Assembly: GCA_022592435.1 (NCBI GenBank)
Contig: JABYQS010000029.1
Location: forward strand, 1-64,000
Length of the DNA: 64,000 bases
From: Cerioporus squamosus
Lineage: Eukaryota > Basidiomycota > Agaricomycetes > Polyporales > Polyporaceae
Direction of reading: 5' to 3'
A program made the translations under genes and the position numbers. Below are positions 25,540 to 37,100 of this stretch, piece by piece (within the stretch, counting starts at the first letter, position 1; the number at the start of each line of letters is the position of its first letter). The notes beneath the pieces are model-generated. The model ran no database searches, was not told the DNA's origin, and was given only the letters and a program-made list of their open reading frames with translations.

Positions 25540-26544
25540 CCCACCGGGAAAGCTTATGGGATCTGCCACGGCTCATGGGAGACGTGGCCCCGGCCGACCA
25601 CTCCCTGGGCTTCAACTGTAACATGTACTCACCGTCCTTACGTTTTCTTTATCGGATGGCTACAGCGATCCAGGCCAAGACGACAGCCTTATTCATCCTC
25701 GGGTTGGGAAGTGGGTGCCATGACGCCAACACGATTCCGACCGGGACTACTGGAGTACGATGACCAGGAACGCTACGTAGGACAGGTAGCGCTTCCCGAA
25801 GTTTCTGGGAGAGTTGCGGCTACTGAACATGAGCTGTGAGAGTTTTCTGTTGTATGGTGGTGGGACCAAGATATCATGGAACAAACCATCCGCCAAAGCC
25901 ATGCACCGCGCACCTGAGCTGCGGTTCACTATCGTCTGAGTACTGAGTGGCAGAATCTGTGTCGTCGTTTCATTCGTGCGGGGTAGTAGATGTCCACGTC
26001 CCGAGAGTAGCTCGAGCTCCGAGTCGATGATAGTCGGAAATTTTGACTCTGAGAGTCAGTTGAGTCGTTGCAATTCAAGGGCCGATCTAAGTCCGATTGA
26101 TGGGATGAGCTATGTTCAATCGGCGACTCTCTTTGACGCTTCGGGGTTCGAAGGTTAGTTCGGGTTCCGACTACTTGATAGGCCAAAGTACGACATGATA
26201 TATTCGACACGTCACCTTCGAGACTTCAAGCTTCATGAGCGACTCCGATTCTTCCAGACTACATATCTGGAACCTGCACAACATTGGTATTCGGGCGTGC
26301 ATGCCCATGCGGTCATAGACTAAGCAGATAGGGTATGTACAGAACACGGGGACGTATGATACATTCAGACTCACAGCGCAGCCTCTAACATGCAAAGAAA
26401 ACAAGAAGGTATCGTAGTGAGCGGAAGCGTGACTCGCGTCGCTCTGCGACCTAAGACCAAGACTGGAGTAATCAAGAAACAATAGTGAGTTTTTAACTGG
26501 ACTGCCTGCACGCCGCGGACTCCGCAGGGGGCGGCCCCCAGTGC
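25540..26544. other. Spacer, no gene seen
   Basis: Promoter side of SDR5 and 3' flank of the membrane protein gene. A short perfect palindrome, GACTCTGAGAGTC, lies at about 26045-26057 in AT-richer sequence. No coding signal was accepted. Confidence 0.45.
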
Positions 26545-27473
26545 CTAACTCCACGCAGAGAACCTCCGCGTCGACGCATGCTCGTCTCGAGGCGTGGGGA
26601 TCGTAATCCGGAGCTCTGGCCTCTCCTGCCTCGACGACATCCGAACATGATGCGACACGCTCAACGTCGTCTTGCTCCGCGCGATCTGTGGTGCGCGTGG
26701 CACACTCGGAGGTCCGACTCCGAGGGAAGAGTACGAAGGCGGCAAGTCGAGTCGGGAAGAGATATAGGATGGTCGTGAGCTCGAGAAGATGTAGGATGAC
26801 GCCGCCTCCGGTGTATGTGGCTGGTTCGGGGGTTGGGGCCGATCGTCGACCTCTTCCTCGGGTACGAGGGGGGATGGCGACAGCTTCGAGGCAATCCTCT
26901 CCGCGGTGTCGCACTCGTATACGGAGTAAGGCGTAGGGAGGGTGACGGGGCTCGGGCAGCCGTCCGCGCACGGCATACAGCTCGGGATGAGCGAGATGCG
27001 TCGACCTAGGACGCATCAGACGCGTTAAGTGTATGCAATGCGACAATTCGAAAAGAAGACTCACTCGAGCGAGAAGGCTTCAACCCCAGCACCTGCCGGC
27101 GCAGTCTCGCATGTCTGCGGATGACCCATACGACCGCGAAGACTATACCCATGCCGATGAGGCTCACTACTCCCCCAACGATCCCGGCCCTGACGGTGGC
27201 AGCGGACGACGTTGAGTTGACTTGAATCGTCGGCGTGGGCATGCGTTCCGACATAATGTCTGCAGGGTAGACCGTACTTGGGCCAGGAACAACGTCGCGG
27301 GTCCATGTAGGAAGCAGGGAGACGGTGATGCGCTCCGTGACTGTTGCTGTAACGGTGGCCGTATGCTCCTCATGAGCTGGTCGTCTCCGCTGTACAGCCA
27401 TCCGTGTGGGGTGTGGGTACGAAGAAGCGCAGCCCGCGGAGCCGGAGCATCGTCGAGACAGCGAGGGTGGCAT
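26545..27473 (-). CDS. Single-pass membrane protein with a proline-rich PPxY cytoplasmic tail
   Basis: Two exons, 27473-27065 and 27005-26545, joined at GTGAGT..TAG, total 870 nt, giving 289 aa. The N-terminal part is Thr/Val-rich (ATVTATVTERITVSLL) and carries a likely N-glycosylation site (NSTS). One membrane segment of about 22 residues, GIVGGVVSLIGMGIVFAVVWV, is followed by a basic stop-transfer run (IRRHARLRRQ). The tail of about 155 residues is Pro/Ser-rich and includes DLPPSYSSL, a PPxY motif of the kind bound by WW domains of Rsp5/Nedd4 ubiquitin ligases. No cleavable signal peptide is obvious at the chosen start, so the start may be wrong or an upstream exon missing. The layout resembles the single-pass, Ser/Thr-rich surface proteins common in Agaricomycetes; function unknown. 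Confidence 0.7.
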
Positions 27474-30400
27474 AGTAGTTGAAGTTAGGGGACGGCTAGA
27501 ATCAGAATATCAGAACGCCTCGCTCGCTCCCCTCGTCCTTATATCCTCCCATTCCACGTACCAGTGACTGCAGGTACTCGTACACGCGCATCGCGAATGC
27601 TAATACGACATGTAGCATGTTACGGTGAGGTTGGCGTAGTGGGAATCCGGATATTCCGCAGAGAAGCGCCTGAAAGAGCTTCGCTGCGGCCGTGCTTGTG
27701 TCGAGAGCGGCGACGAGGCATTGCATGAGTCTACATAGTCTTTCTTGAATTCTAAGACTTACGTGTTAGTCTCTTGGTACAGTACTAATACAAGTTCATG
27801 GAACTCACATACGCAGGGAACGTGCAGAGTTGACGTCGTTCCTGTTAACCCTACTACAACCCTACTCGGTTTTGGCGCTCATATGTCAAGGAGCATAGCC
27901 GTCTCGCAGAAGTCCAGAAAAGAGGAGGAGAAAGGGGGGATTCCGTGTGCAACTGCAGATCGTGCAGAGTAAGGTCCGAGAGCCACATGGGTCTCGAGAC
28001 CGCGGGAGGCCGGGGACGGTCGCGCTGTTCTATATCCTGCGTAGAACTCCTGCGAAGCACGGTGAGCATCAAACGACGATGATTCGCAGGTCTATCAAAA
28101 TCGTCGAACAATGCGCAGAACCAACGAAAATGTCATGCCAGATGAATGCCCTTCATACTCGATGACTGCGCAATACGAGACGATACTGCACTGGCGTATG
28201 CAGGGCTACCATGTGGCCACACTTCGGCGTGGCGACGATAGTAGCAGACTGCCGGTGTCATCTTGACCACCGGGGATAGCCCCAGACTTTGTCCCCAGAC
28301 TTTGTCTGAGGCTCATATGCCAACGTACACTCTGAGTGCACGAGGGCGACGTGGAAGCAACGTCTTCGTTGCAACCATGAATCGGCTACCTACGCGGTCC
28401 GAGCTGCCAGACGGAGTCTGGAGACAAACCGCCCCCTCGAGGAGAAGAGCCTCAGATCCACCATGATACTTGTGCACGTAGCTATCTTTGTCCCGAGCTG
28501 TGTTCGAGGAAGGGTGCCGCGCCCTCCCACCCACCAATGTCCGACGGACGCCGGGGCAACGAGCGATAGGGCATCGTTTCGCATATTTCACGCGCATAGG
28601 ATCAATGCGTATTGTGAAGTTACTCAGCAGTAGGAAGGGCGCTGGATTGCGTCGCATACCGCTCCTACAAGCAGTCGATATACCGACTGAGAACCTGTCA
28701 GTGAGAGTCAAGACAGGAGTAAACTAGAAGGAAGGAAGAGCAACATGTTTCAAGCCGCGAAGCCCCTCATACTCAAGCGACATAACCGCACAAGACGACC
28801 GTGACTGTGCCGGGATGGCACAGCTGGCACAGACCTCTCCGCTCACTCACTCGCAACGAGGTTGCGGAGGAATAGGTGCAGCGAGGACGTCACCATCCCA
28901 CTGCCCTCCCATGCAGTCGTACCCCTCGGATCATCGAGGAGCCGACCGCTGTCACTCGCCGCCCCGCGCGAGGGGGTTGACGAGTAACGTCTGTCCGACC
29001 CGCACCCCTGGCAGGCGATCATGGCATCCTTAGTAGCGGACGGTGGGCACCGTCGACGCGGCAGCCACCGATGCGCTACCGATCTAGACCTTTCGAGACA
29101 GACCAGTCTTGCACTGCGGTCGTAGGAGGCGCCAGCTCTCCTCCCCCAGACGCGCACTATGCACGCCCTGGGATCTGAGCGATAGGGCAACACTTTCGGC
29201 TTCGGCAGAACAGATACAAGTGGACAACCAAAGCATGGGAAACCCGAAAACTACTCACCATGGGCATGCGATGTCTAGGAGCGAGTCCGCTACCGGTTTC
29301 TCCGCGTCCCAGCCAGGAACTGCAGGGCCGTCTGCGATTGTGTTCGGTCAGCGAGCATCCAGAGCAGCGAAAACTGACAAAGAAAGAGCGAGGAGAATGC
29401 GCTTTAGGGGCCCTCGTACCCAATAGCTGCTGGCAGTGTCCACTCAGCACTGTCGGTGGTGACTTCCATGCCGTGCACAGGTTACACTACTCTAAGTCGT
29501 CGTAGGCCCTCAGTATCTTCATAAGGACACCAGAAGGTACAACGTACCATTCGGTATCGGGCACCGTCGCTCTCTCGCGAAGAGACCAAGGGAGACTCAC
29601 CGTACTCATGAGTAGTCATTCGCGCCTCTAGAGGAGTTGCGATCCCCATCGCAAGGCATGCTGGTGAAGCGATGTTGCTGACGAGTGTCTGCGTGAAGAG
29701 CCGCTGTCGTGCGCGACATGAGGATCGATGGTCAAGGAGTACAGTAGATAAACGCCGAAGAAGGTTGGAAGAAGTGTGGCTAACGTGAGAATTCCCCATT
29801 GGGCAGCGCTGCGTTCAATTCGAAGTGCAGACCCTTCCGCCGCCACCGCCGTCTCCTCTCCCGGCACAAAGTCAATCACACACAGTAGACGAGCTTGTTA
29901 AGAAATGAGGAATTACGCAACAGATTACAGGAACATATCCCGAATACCTATGTGAGCCCTGGAGTCTGCGCCTCGACTCAGGTACGCCGCTGTCCGTTCA
30001 TCGCGTGGTCAAACGTGGATAGGAGGATCTACCAGCCAGGACAGCAGGTGAGCACGCGCGCGAGACACGGACAAGACCGAGTGGCTCGCTCCGAGTCGGC
30101 GAGACCATATCCGAGCGCACGATGCTGTCCATGGAGGAAGCTGCAGATAGACGTTCTACATCAGCCACGTCCACTGAGAGACACAGATACACGCCCGAAG
30201 CAACACCAGACAACGCCCCTCATACTCGATGACCTCGCTACAAGAATTGCTATACTGCGTACAACCCGGCCACGCAGGGCGACAAATTCCGACGCTTTAG
30301 CAGTGCTTCACTGCTCTCAAGGGTCCACTCGGGACCGACACGCACACATCGTGCCGCAGCATCATCTTGCTGCCATGCAACTCCAGCGTCCGGCTGAGAG

Positions 30401-30887
30401 TTCTCTCGCACATCCTGGGAGAGGACCGCTGCACACGACCGCGGACCTGCCCGGGAGATGGGAGGTGTTCCGCGGCCATGCCTAGCGGCCAAGTGTGGGC
30501 ATGTTCAAGCAGCTGTCACAGAGGGAGCCCATCTCTGCTCCAAACGACCGAATGATGTTCGGCGTTCGTGAAACGAGCGATAGGGCGTTGTGCGAGGATG
30601 CGCACGACGGACGGCGTCTGCAAAACTGACCGAGCCACTCACCGGGTCAACCGACCGCTTTCGAGCGTGTCGGGAGGACAGACTGTCCGTTGCTTGCTAT
30701 GCGTCCGATGACAGCATTGCGGACGTAGTGGAACTTGAGCTTGAGGCCTTGAGGCTTGGAGACGTAACGCGAGACAGACTGCGTGCAACTGGCAGTAGTC
30801 CAGGACGATTAGCGGCGGTGACTAGCGACTAGACGGAGCCACTGCCATCATGTTCTGTAGGCCAGTGTAGTCGTCCACGTCGAGGAA

Positions 30888-30913
30888 GAAGAAGCAGAAG
30901 CAGAAGCAGAAGC
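30888..30913 (+). repeat. GAAGCA hexamer repeat
   Basis: Short tandem array of GAAGCA/GAAGAA units in noncoding sequence 3' of the helicase gene. Confidence 0.7.
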
Positions 30914-30974
30914 ATGGCGAGGCTCTGAAAGCTGGAGGAGACGGACCAGACACTCGGCCGAAAAATATTACCGT

Positions 30975-30999
30975 GGGAACACTCTCGGGTGTTCCCGAG
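30975..30999. other. Two mutually exclusive perfect hairpins in the 3' flank of the helicase gene
   Basis: GGGAACAC (30975-30982) pairs with GTGTTCCC (30989-30996) across a 6-nt loop. CTCGGG (30984-30989) pairs with CCCGAG (30994-30999) across TGTT. The two cannot form together. They lie about 190 nt past the stop codon of the minus-strand helicase gene, where a 3' UTR or poly(A) region may run. Confidence 0.55.
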
Positions 31000-31186
31000 T
31001 CCTTTGTCTTTCGCAGAGCCTCAGCCTACGCTTGTATCCTTCGTTCAGAATCAGCGACATACAATACACGATACCAGCATAGTATTCGTCCGAGCAATGT
31101 GCCACCGCAAGTGCACGATTGATGGCTCAGAGCTCTCTATCCACCGCAGCATCCACACAAGAAGGAAGGCAACCGCATATCGTCCA

Positions 31187-34100
31187 CTACGCGCCCCGTC
31201 CCCAAGCCCACGGTGCATCGAGCGAACCCTGTCTCCTCGCGACCGCCTCAAACTCGGTGGCTCTCGTGTTAGAAGACACGAGATTATGGTGAGCGCCTCC
31301 GATGGGTGCTCTGCACTCCGGGCACCTCGCTGTTTCCATCGCGCCGCCGCACTGTCGTCCAAGCATCATCAGCACATATCCGTGCAGCGGGGCTGGAAGA
31401 CCATACCTCAGTGATGACGAAGGTGTGTCCGTTCTCGCAGTTGTAGAAGTGTCCGCGGTGCGCTGTGCCAGGGAAGTCAGTTCGCACGGCACGCAATCAG
31501 CAACGGAACAACCACCCACAGAAGCCGAAGGACTTCACGATATCCTCGACTTCCTGCGTCGACAGCGGCTGATAGAACCCTCCCTTGACGACGTACTCCT
31601 CGAGCGCGTCGCATGCGCTCTGCCAGGTGTTGACTTTGTTCCGACAGTTCTCGTCCAGCCACAGCCGTTCGGCCTTCATGTCATCCATGGTCTTCGAAGG
31701 CCTCTGCCGCATGTACGCCTTCTGTATGTCGTTGGAGGCCAGAAGCATAATCATCTTGTAGTTCTTGACGCGACGGGACAGTCTGTTGCGTTCTTCCTCG
31801 CTGAAGCCGTTGGACCGCAGAAGCTCCGTGCGCTCGCACATAACCTTCCACCTGAAGAGCTCGAACTCGAACCGGAGCTTGTTGACGGATGCGCGCGCGA
31901 CCTGCCGGGAAGCAGACGAGTCCGTCGCGAGCTTCGCGGCCTTCTCGGCATCGGTAACGCAGGATGAGTACAAGAACGACACGAACGCTGTCCAGAGGGT
32001 CCGATGTTGAATCGCGTCCGGATCGTTGGATGTGATCGACAGTCCTTCGGTGCGGGACTGCGCCAGCTGGGCGATGAGTGCGCGGATCTCAAGCGAGAGG
32101 AAGTACGCCTCGACCTGGAAGCGGACGTCTGCCTTGGGGGGCGGTTGTCCGATCTTGTAGTCGACGATGACAAGGGCCAGCGGCTCGGGCGAGTCCGTCG
32201 CCCTCGCAGGGTCCTCCGCGATCTCCTGCATCTCGAGCCTGTAGAGCGTGGTGAGTGCGGCTTCGTAGGCTTTGACGTGTGCCCCACGCGTCGTCGCGAT
32301 CTTCGCAATGCGCCGGTAGGTGACGACGATCGGTTTCACGATCTTGTACCAGGCGCGTGCTTCCTCGAGCGGCACCCCTTGGACTTTCTGCATCCCCTCC
32401 AGATCGAAGGTGGTCGCAGGCAGAGGTCCGTTGATCTGCATGACCGACGGAGCCTCTTGCCGGGTGCTCTCCTTCTTGTCGTCTCCGGACGTCACCTTCA
32501 GCTTCTTCGCTTCCTCACGAGACGCGTCCAGGGACGAGGTGAACTCCGCGATCGCCGGACTGCACTCCTCCAGCGCGCGCGACATGGTTCCGGCGACGTT
32601 CTGCTCGAGGATGTCCAACGTTGCACGCTTCGTGACTCGGCCGTAACGGAGCGCAGTGATCGGGCCTCTACACGTGGGACACGTAGGCGGCTTCTGGTAG
32701 TTGACTGGTGGAGCCTTCGTGGAAAGGAACCGGCCCATCTCGTCGATCTCGTAGAAGGATCCCATGTCGCAATGCCCATCCAGGGTTTCGACGGTGAAAA
32801 TGTGGCCGCATGCCAGAGTGATGAGACGGTCGCTGACATCGGTCGAGTCGAGGTCGATATCTTCCAGGCGTCGCTGCATGATGAAGTCGACGATGTCTGC
32901 TTTGCGGTCTTCGGGCAAGCAGACGATACACTTCTGCATGGCGCACGGCTCGCCGCAGACTACCAAAGCGCTGTCAGAAGCATGTGCCAGGTATGCTATA
33001 AAGACACCTACCGGAGGGGCAAGGATGACCGCATTCGAGCACATTCTTACAAGGCTCGTCGCAGGGCAGACGAGAGCAGATCTAGTGAACCATGTTAGCT
33101 TGCAAGACGATTGAGGTATCGAACACTACGACTCACCGATCCGCAGAGAATCGGACATGACGCGTGGGCACAGGACCAAGAGCAGGGTTCCATGCATGGA
33201 GCGCAGGGCTCGGAACATGGCTTCGGGCACTTATGATGCGAGCATTGCTGGCGGCATGGCTGGCGGCAGGATGTGTTGCAGTCGCTATCCTTGGAGTGAC
33301 ACGGCAGTCCGCACTTGTGTTCGCAGTAGAGCAAACGTTCGCACGGATGTTCCCGATGGTGAGTACGCACCACCCGACCCTTAGTGCGCGAAGCCCCTGG
33401 TGTCTGCTGAATCGTGAGGACGTAACAGTTCGCACATGAGGACTTGCACGTCTTGGTGCAGCACTTCAGGGTGCCTCCACACGGTTCTTGACACATCACG
33501 GTACTCGGATCTTGGTGACAGGCCATCATAGCCGAATGTTCGCAGATCGGGAGCTCCTTCCGGACCTTCTTCTTGCACTTGAACGCTGCCAGCTCCTCGA
33601 GCATGCAGCTAGGTACACAATCAGCAAAGCCCGTACCACACAATGGCGAGTACTTACCAGGGCACCTTATCCGCGACGTGACCGCACGGCAGGGTAACGT
33701 GATACATAGGAAATTGGCAGTCGCCGCAATCGTCCGAGCAGCGCTTCGAGCATGGATGCTTGCGAGGACACGGCGTTCGGTTGCACGGTTGCAGACACCG
33801 GATACTGCGGTGGTTGTCGATCGCGGAGTGGCACTAGAGATCCGGTCAGGCTACACCTCGACAGATGGCGCCCGAGGCCGACTCACCGCAGAGGGACAGA
33901 TGTGCCCGCATACAAGCCGAGCATCGCAAGGCAGGGTACACCCACCAACGGGGGCGACAATGGGCAACTCTCCGGGCTTGGTGATGAGGTTCACTTGCTC
34001 GGGATGGCGAGGGCAGATGATCGGGAACGCAGTTCCTATCTGATCGCGGTTCTCCATCTCGTCGAGGATGGTGGACCATGTCCCGTTCTGACGCAAGTTA

Positions 34101-37100
34101 GCAGCATTTCCGAACACGTAGAGGCCGTGCTTGGCCCTAGATAGCGCTACGTTGATGCGGTTGGAGCTCTGGATCCGTCATAGTCAGAAAACCACCGGGC
34201 CAGATCGATATTGACGTCTCCGCTCTGACCTTCAGGAAACCGATCGAGCCCGAACCTGTGTCGATCTGTCCCGAGTTCCTCACAAGGGAGACGATAACAA
34301 TCTTGGCCTCTTGACCTTGAAAGATGTCGACGGTACCCAGGCGAACCTAGCAATCATCTCAGGTCAGTAACCCATGACGCGATGGAAAGACAGGACTCAC
34401 GTGTTTTGCCACGAGAACCTCTTCGAATTCGATCTCTTCGTCTATGCCCTGTCGTGCCAGCTGCTCCGCATCTCTCTCGTCCACGGCGACCGCGATCTTG
34501 AGGTCACGGAGGGCCGCGCGCACCTTCTGCAATTGACCAAGATACGCGCATAGGACTGCGATATCCCCCGGTCCGCTGTATGTTCCTTGGCGGAGGAAGT
34601 AGACGACGAGATCTCGAATCATCTCGACCTATGCACGAGGTAAGGAACGATTTCTCCAACTGATACGACCTCACACTCACCTCGAACATGTTGAACTTGG
34701 AAACCGAATCTTCGGTACCATTCTCCTTGTTGAGATGGTTGAAGAAGAACACGTCCTTCTGCATTCCTTGGACGGGTGGATAGCGGGATACAAGTTCGTT
34801 GTCCTCGAGCTTAGGATAGAGGATTTCCCTGCAAGCGACGGTGAGAGACTGAAGCAAGAACGGTTCGAACCTGGATTGCACCTGATGAAGTGCGAGATCG
34901 TAGGTCGCATCCTGCGTTGGACGTTGATCTGCGACATCGGATACCCGGTGTCCGAGAGACGCTCCATGAGTGACCTATCGAACTTGTATAGCTCGTTTCC
35001 GATAGCGCTATCCATGGACAAGGCTGTGAACTACGTTAGTACTGTTTCACCACATCGAAGGAAGGACTCACTGTAGGTTGCCAGAGTCGGTCTCAACTGT
35101 TGAGGGTCTCCTATGCAGATGAGATGATGGACTGCACCGCCAACGTGAATCAGTAAGCGTTAATCCGCAGGAAAGACGAATGAACGCACCAGACGGGACG
35201 AGCGAGGCGAGAATATGTGCTTCGAGAACTTGTCCCGCTTCTTCTACCATGAGTACTCGGGGAGCAATGCTCTGGAAGATTCGGAGTGTCAATGGAAGTG
35301 GTGGCATCGCGGTAACGGGAAACTCACGCTGAGGAGAGAAGTCAATGACGCCGCGCCTACCACATTTCGTCAGTTCACCGTCCCGCTCGAATGCCTGTCG
35401 ACCTACCTGTCGTTGTACACGCGATCAGATCAGTCTGGCTCAGAAGACGACGGCGGGTCTAAAGCAAGGTCAAGGGTGAGAAACGCTGGATATCCTACTC
35501 CATCGGGAGGCCCTCACCTCATCTCTCATGTCGTCGTGATCCTTGCATGCTTCCTCATATTCCTCCTTCAGACGTCTGTACTCGTCGAGTCGAGAGTCGT
35601 ATGCGAGGTTCCGGATCTTGCGCTCCCATTCCTCTGCCAACCTAGTGCGCTCGGGCATGGACATAGACCAAACCATTGGGACACCGAGCAGCTGGTTGAG
35701 CGGGCGGTTCGTGCTAGGCACCGGAGGCAAGAAGTTGAAACCGAGGGTCGCAAAGAATGCAAGAGGATTCGTGAGGAAAGACTGAGACGCGTCTACTGCT
35801 GCGTCCGCGCGCTGCTTGTCCTTCTTCGAGCGAGGAGCGGGCGCAGGTGGCTGCTGCTGGATATACTCCAGGTCGAACCCCTCTCGCCAGAATCCGTACA
35901 GGGTGTGGGAGACGGATGCGTCGACCGCGTTCTTCTTGCCCTTCTTGTTGTGGTCGACCTTCTGAAACTCGCCCTCCTGCTCTTCTTCAAGCCGCTTCAA
36001 CTCCGCAAGCTGCGCGATCCAGAACGGTGGCATCCTGATCACTTCTGCGTGCTCGGAAAAGTGGATGTCCAGGTACTCCTCTATCTTGTCCCAGTCGAGC
36101 ACGGGGAGACGGATCGAGGTCATAGTCTTCAACATCCGCTCCTCAAGTCCCTTCATGGTAGCGTACTGACGCTTCATCGAACGGTCGAGCGTCGACGCCG
36201 ATGCGAGCTTCTCAAGGTTGGCGAGGGTGTACTGCGATATGCGTTCGTCTGACGATCGCGTACCAAGACGCACAATCTTCTCCGTGATGCCCGCGTCGAG
36301 GACGGATGTGAGCATATGGTCCAGAGCATGATTCGTGAAGGCAATGAGCACTGTTTGGTTCGTCGTCAATCGAGGATTTACCAAACAACTGGTCGCCGAC
36401 GAGAGGCACATACCTATTGGTCTGATCTTGCTCGAGAACAGCACGCGAAGGATCTCCTTTGCCGTGAAGCTCTGTAGCGCCACTATGATCAGGGAAACTG
36501 ACACTATAGACAGGTGACATCAACTACCTTTCCGGTACCAGGCGGGCTGGCAATAGGCATGCGTCATCAGATGCACTCTCCCGACGTCAACGGTAAACTC
36601 ACCCTTGCATGAGGGAAACCTCTCTCGTCAGAGCATCTACGACCGCCTCCGCCTGACTCGGATCCAGGACACTGAGCCTCCTCAGCTGGTCGCGGGCCCT
36701 TGCGACAGCCAGCGGATTCGTGATGTCAAGGTCGGCGATGCTCATGCCCTTCTTTGCCAGACACTGCAACTTGAACTTGAATCCTGGGGCGAGCGTGTAC
36801 TTCGGCCGAAGAACCTGGACGCCCTCGAGCGAGCCTCCCGGTGCGATGTAGCGCGAGAAGGGAATCTCCGTCGGCTCGGTCGTCTGGAGCTTATGCAGGA
36901 ACGGCCGCACCGACTCAAACATCACGCCGTTGTCGACTAGGACGGCAAAAGTCGACTTGTTGACGCACAGCCGCTCGCCACGAAGAGCCATGAGCTCGAC
37001 CTCCGAGTCGAAGAACGACACTCGGAGCTGGATGCGACCCTGCTCGAGTTTCGCGGACTCTGCGATATCCTTGCTGTAGGACGCGACGACGCCGAGGTAG

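Larger units (their letters stand above)
27474..31186. other. 3.7-kb region without a supported gene
   Basis: Many short, mutually overlapping open frames and none with domain or splice support. One minus-strand stretch (29879-29628) encodes a hydrophobic run, GILTLATLLPTFFGVYLLYS, but lacks flanking exons. The 12-mer GAGCGATAGGGC occurs three times (28561, 29177, 30575). A tandem CCCAGACTTTGTC duplication lies near 28273-28298. A GAAGCA repeat lies near 30888-30913. Two overlapping hairpins are listed separately. Confidence 0.5.

Noticed and set aside
32004..33098. Plus-strand open frame of 364 codons
   Set aside because: It is the antisense shadow of the helicase C-terminal region, which has a clear domain match on the minus strand.
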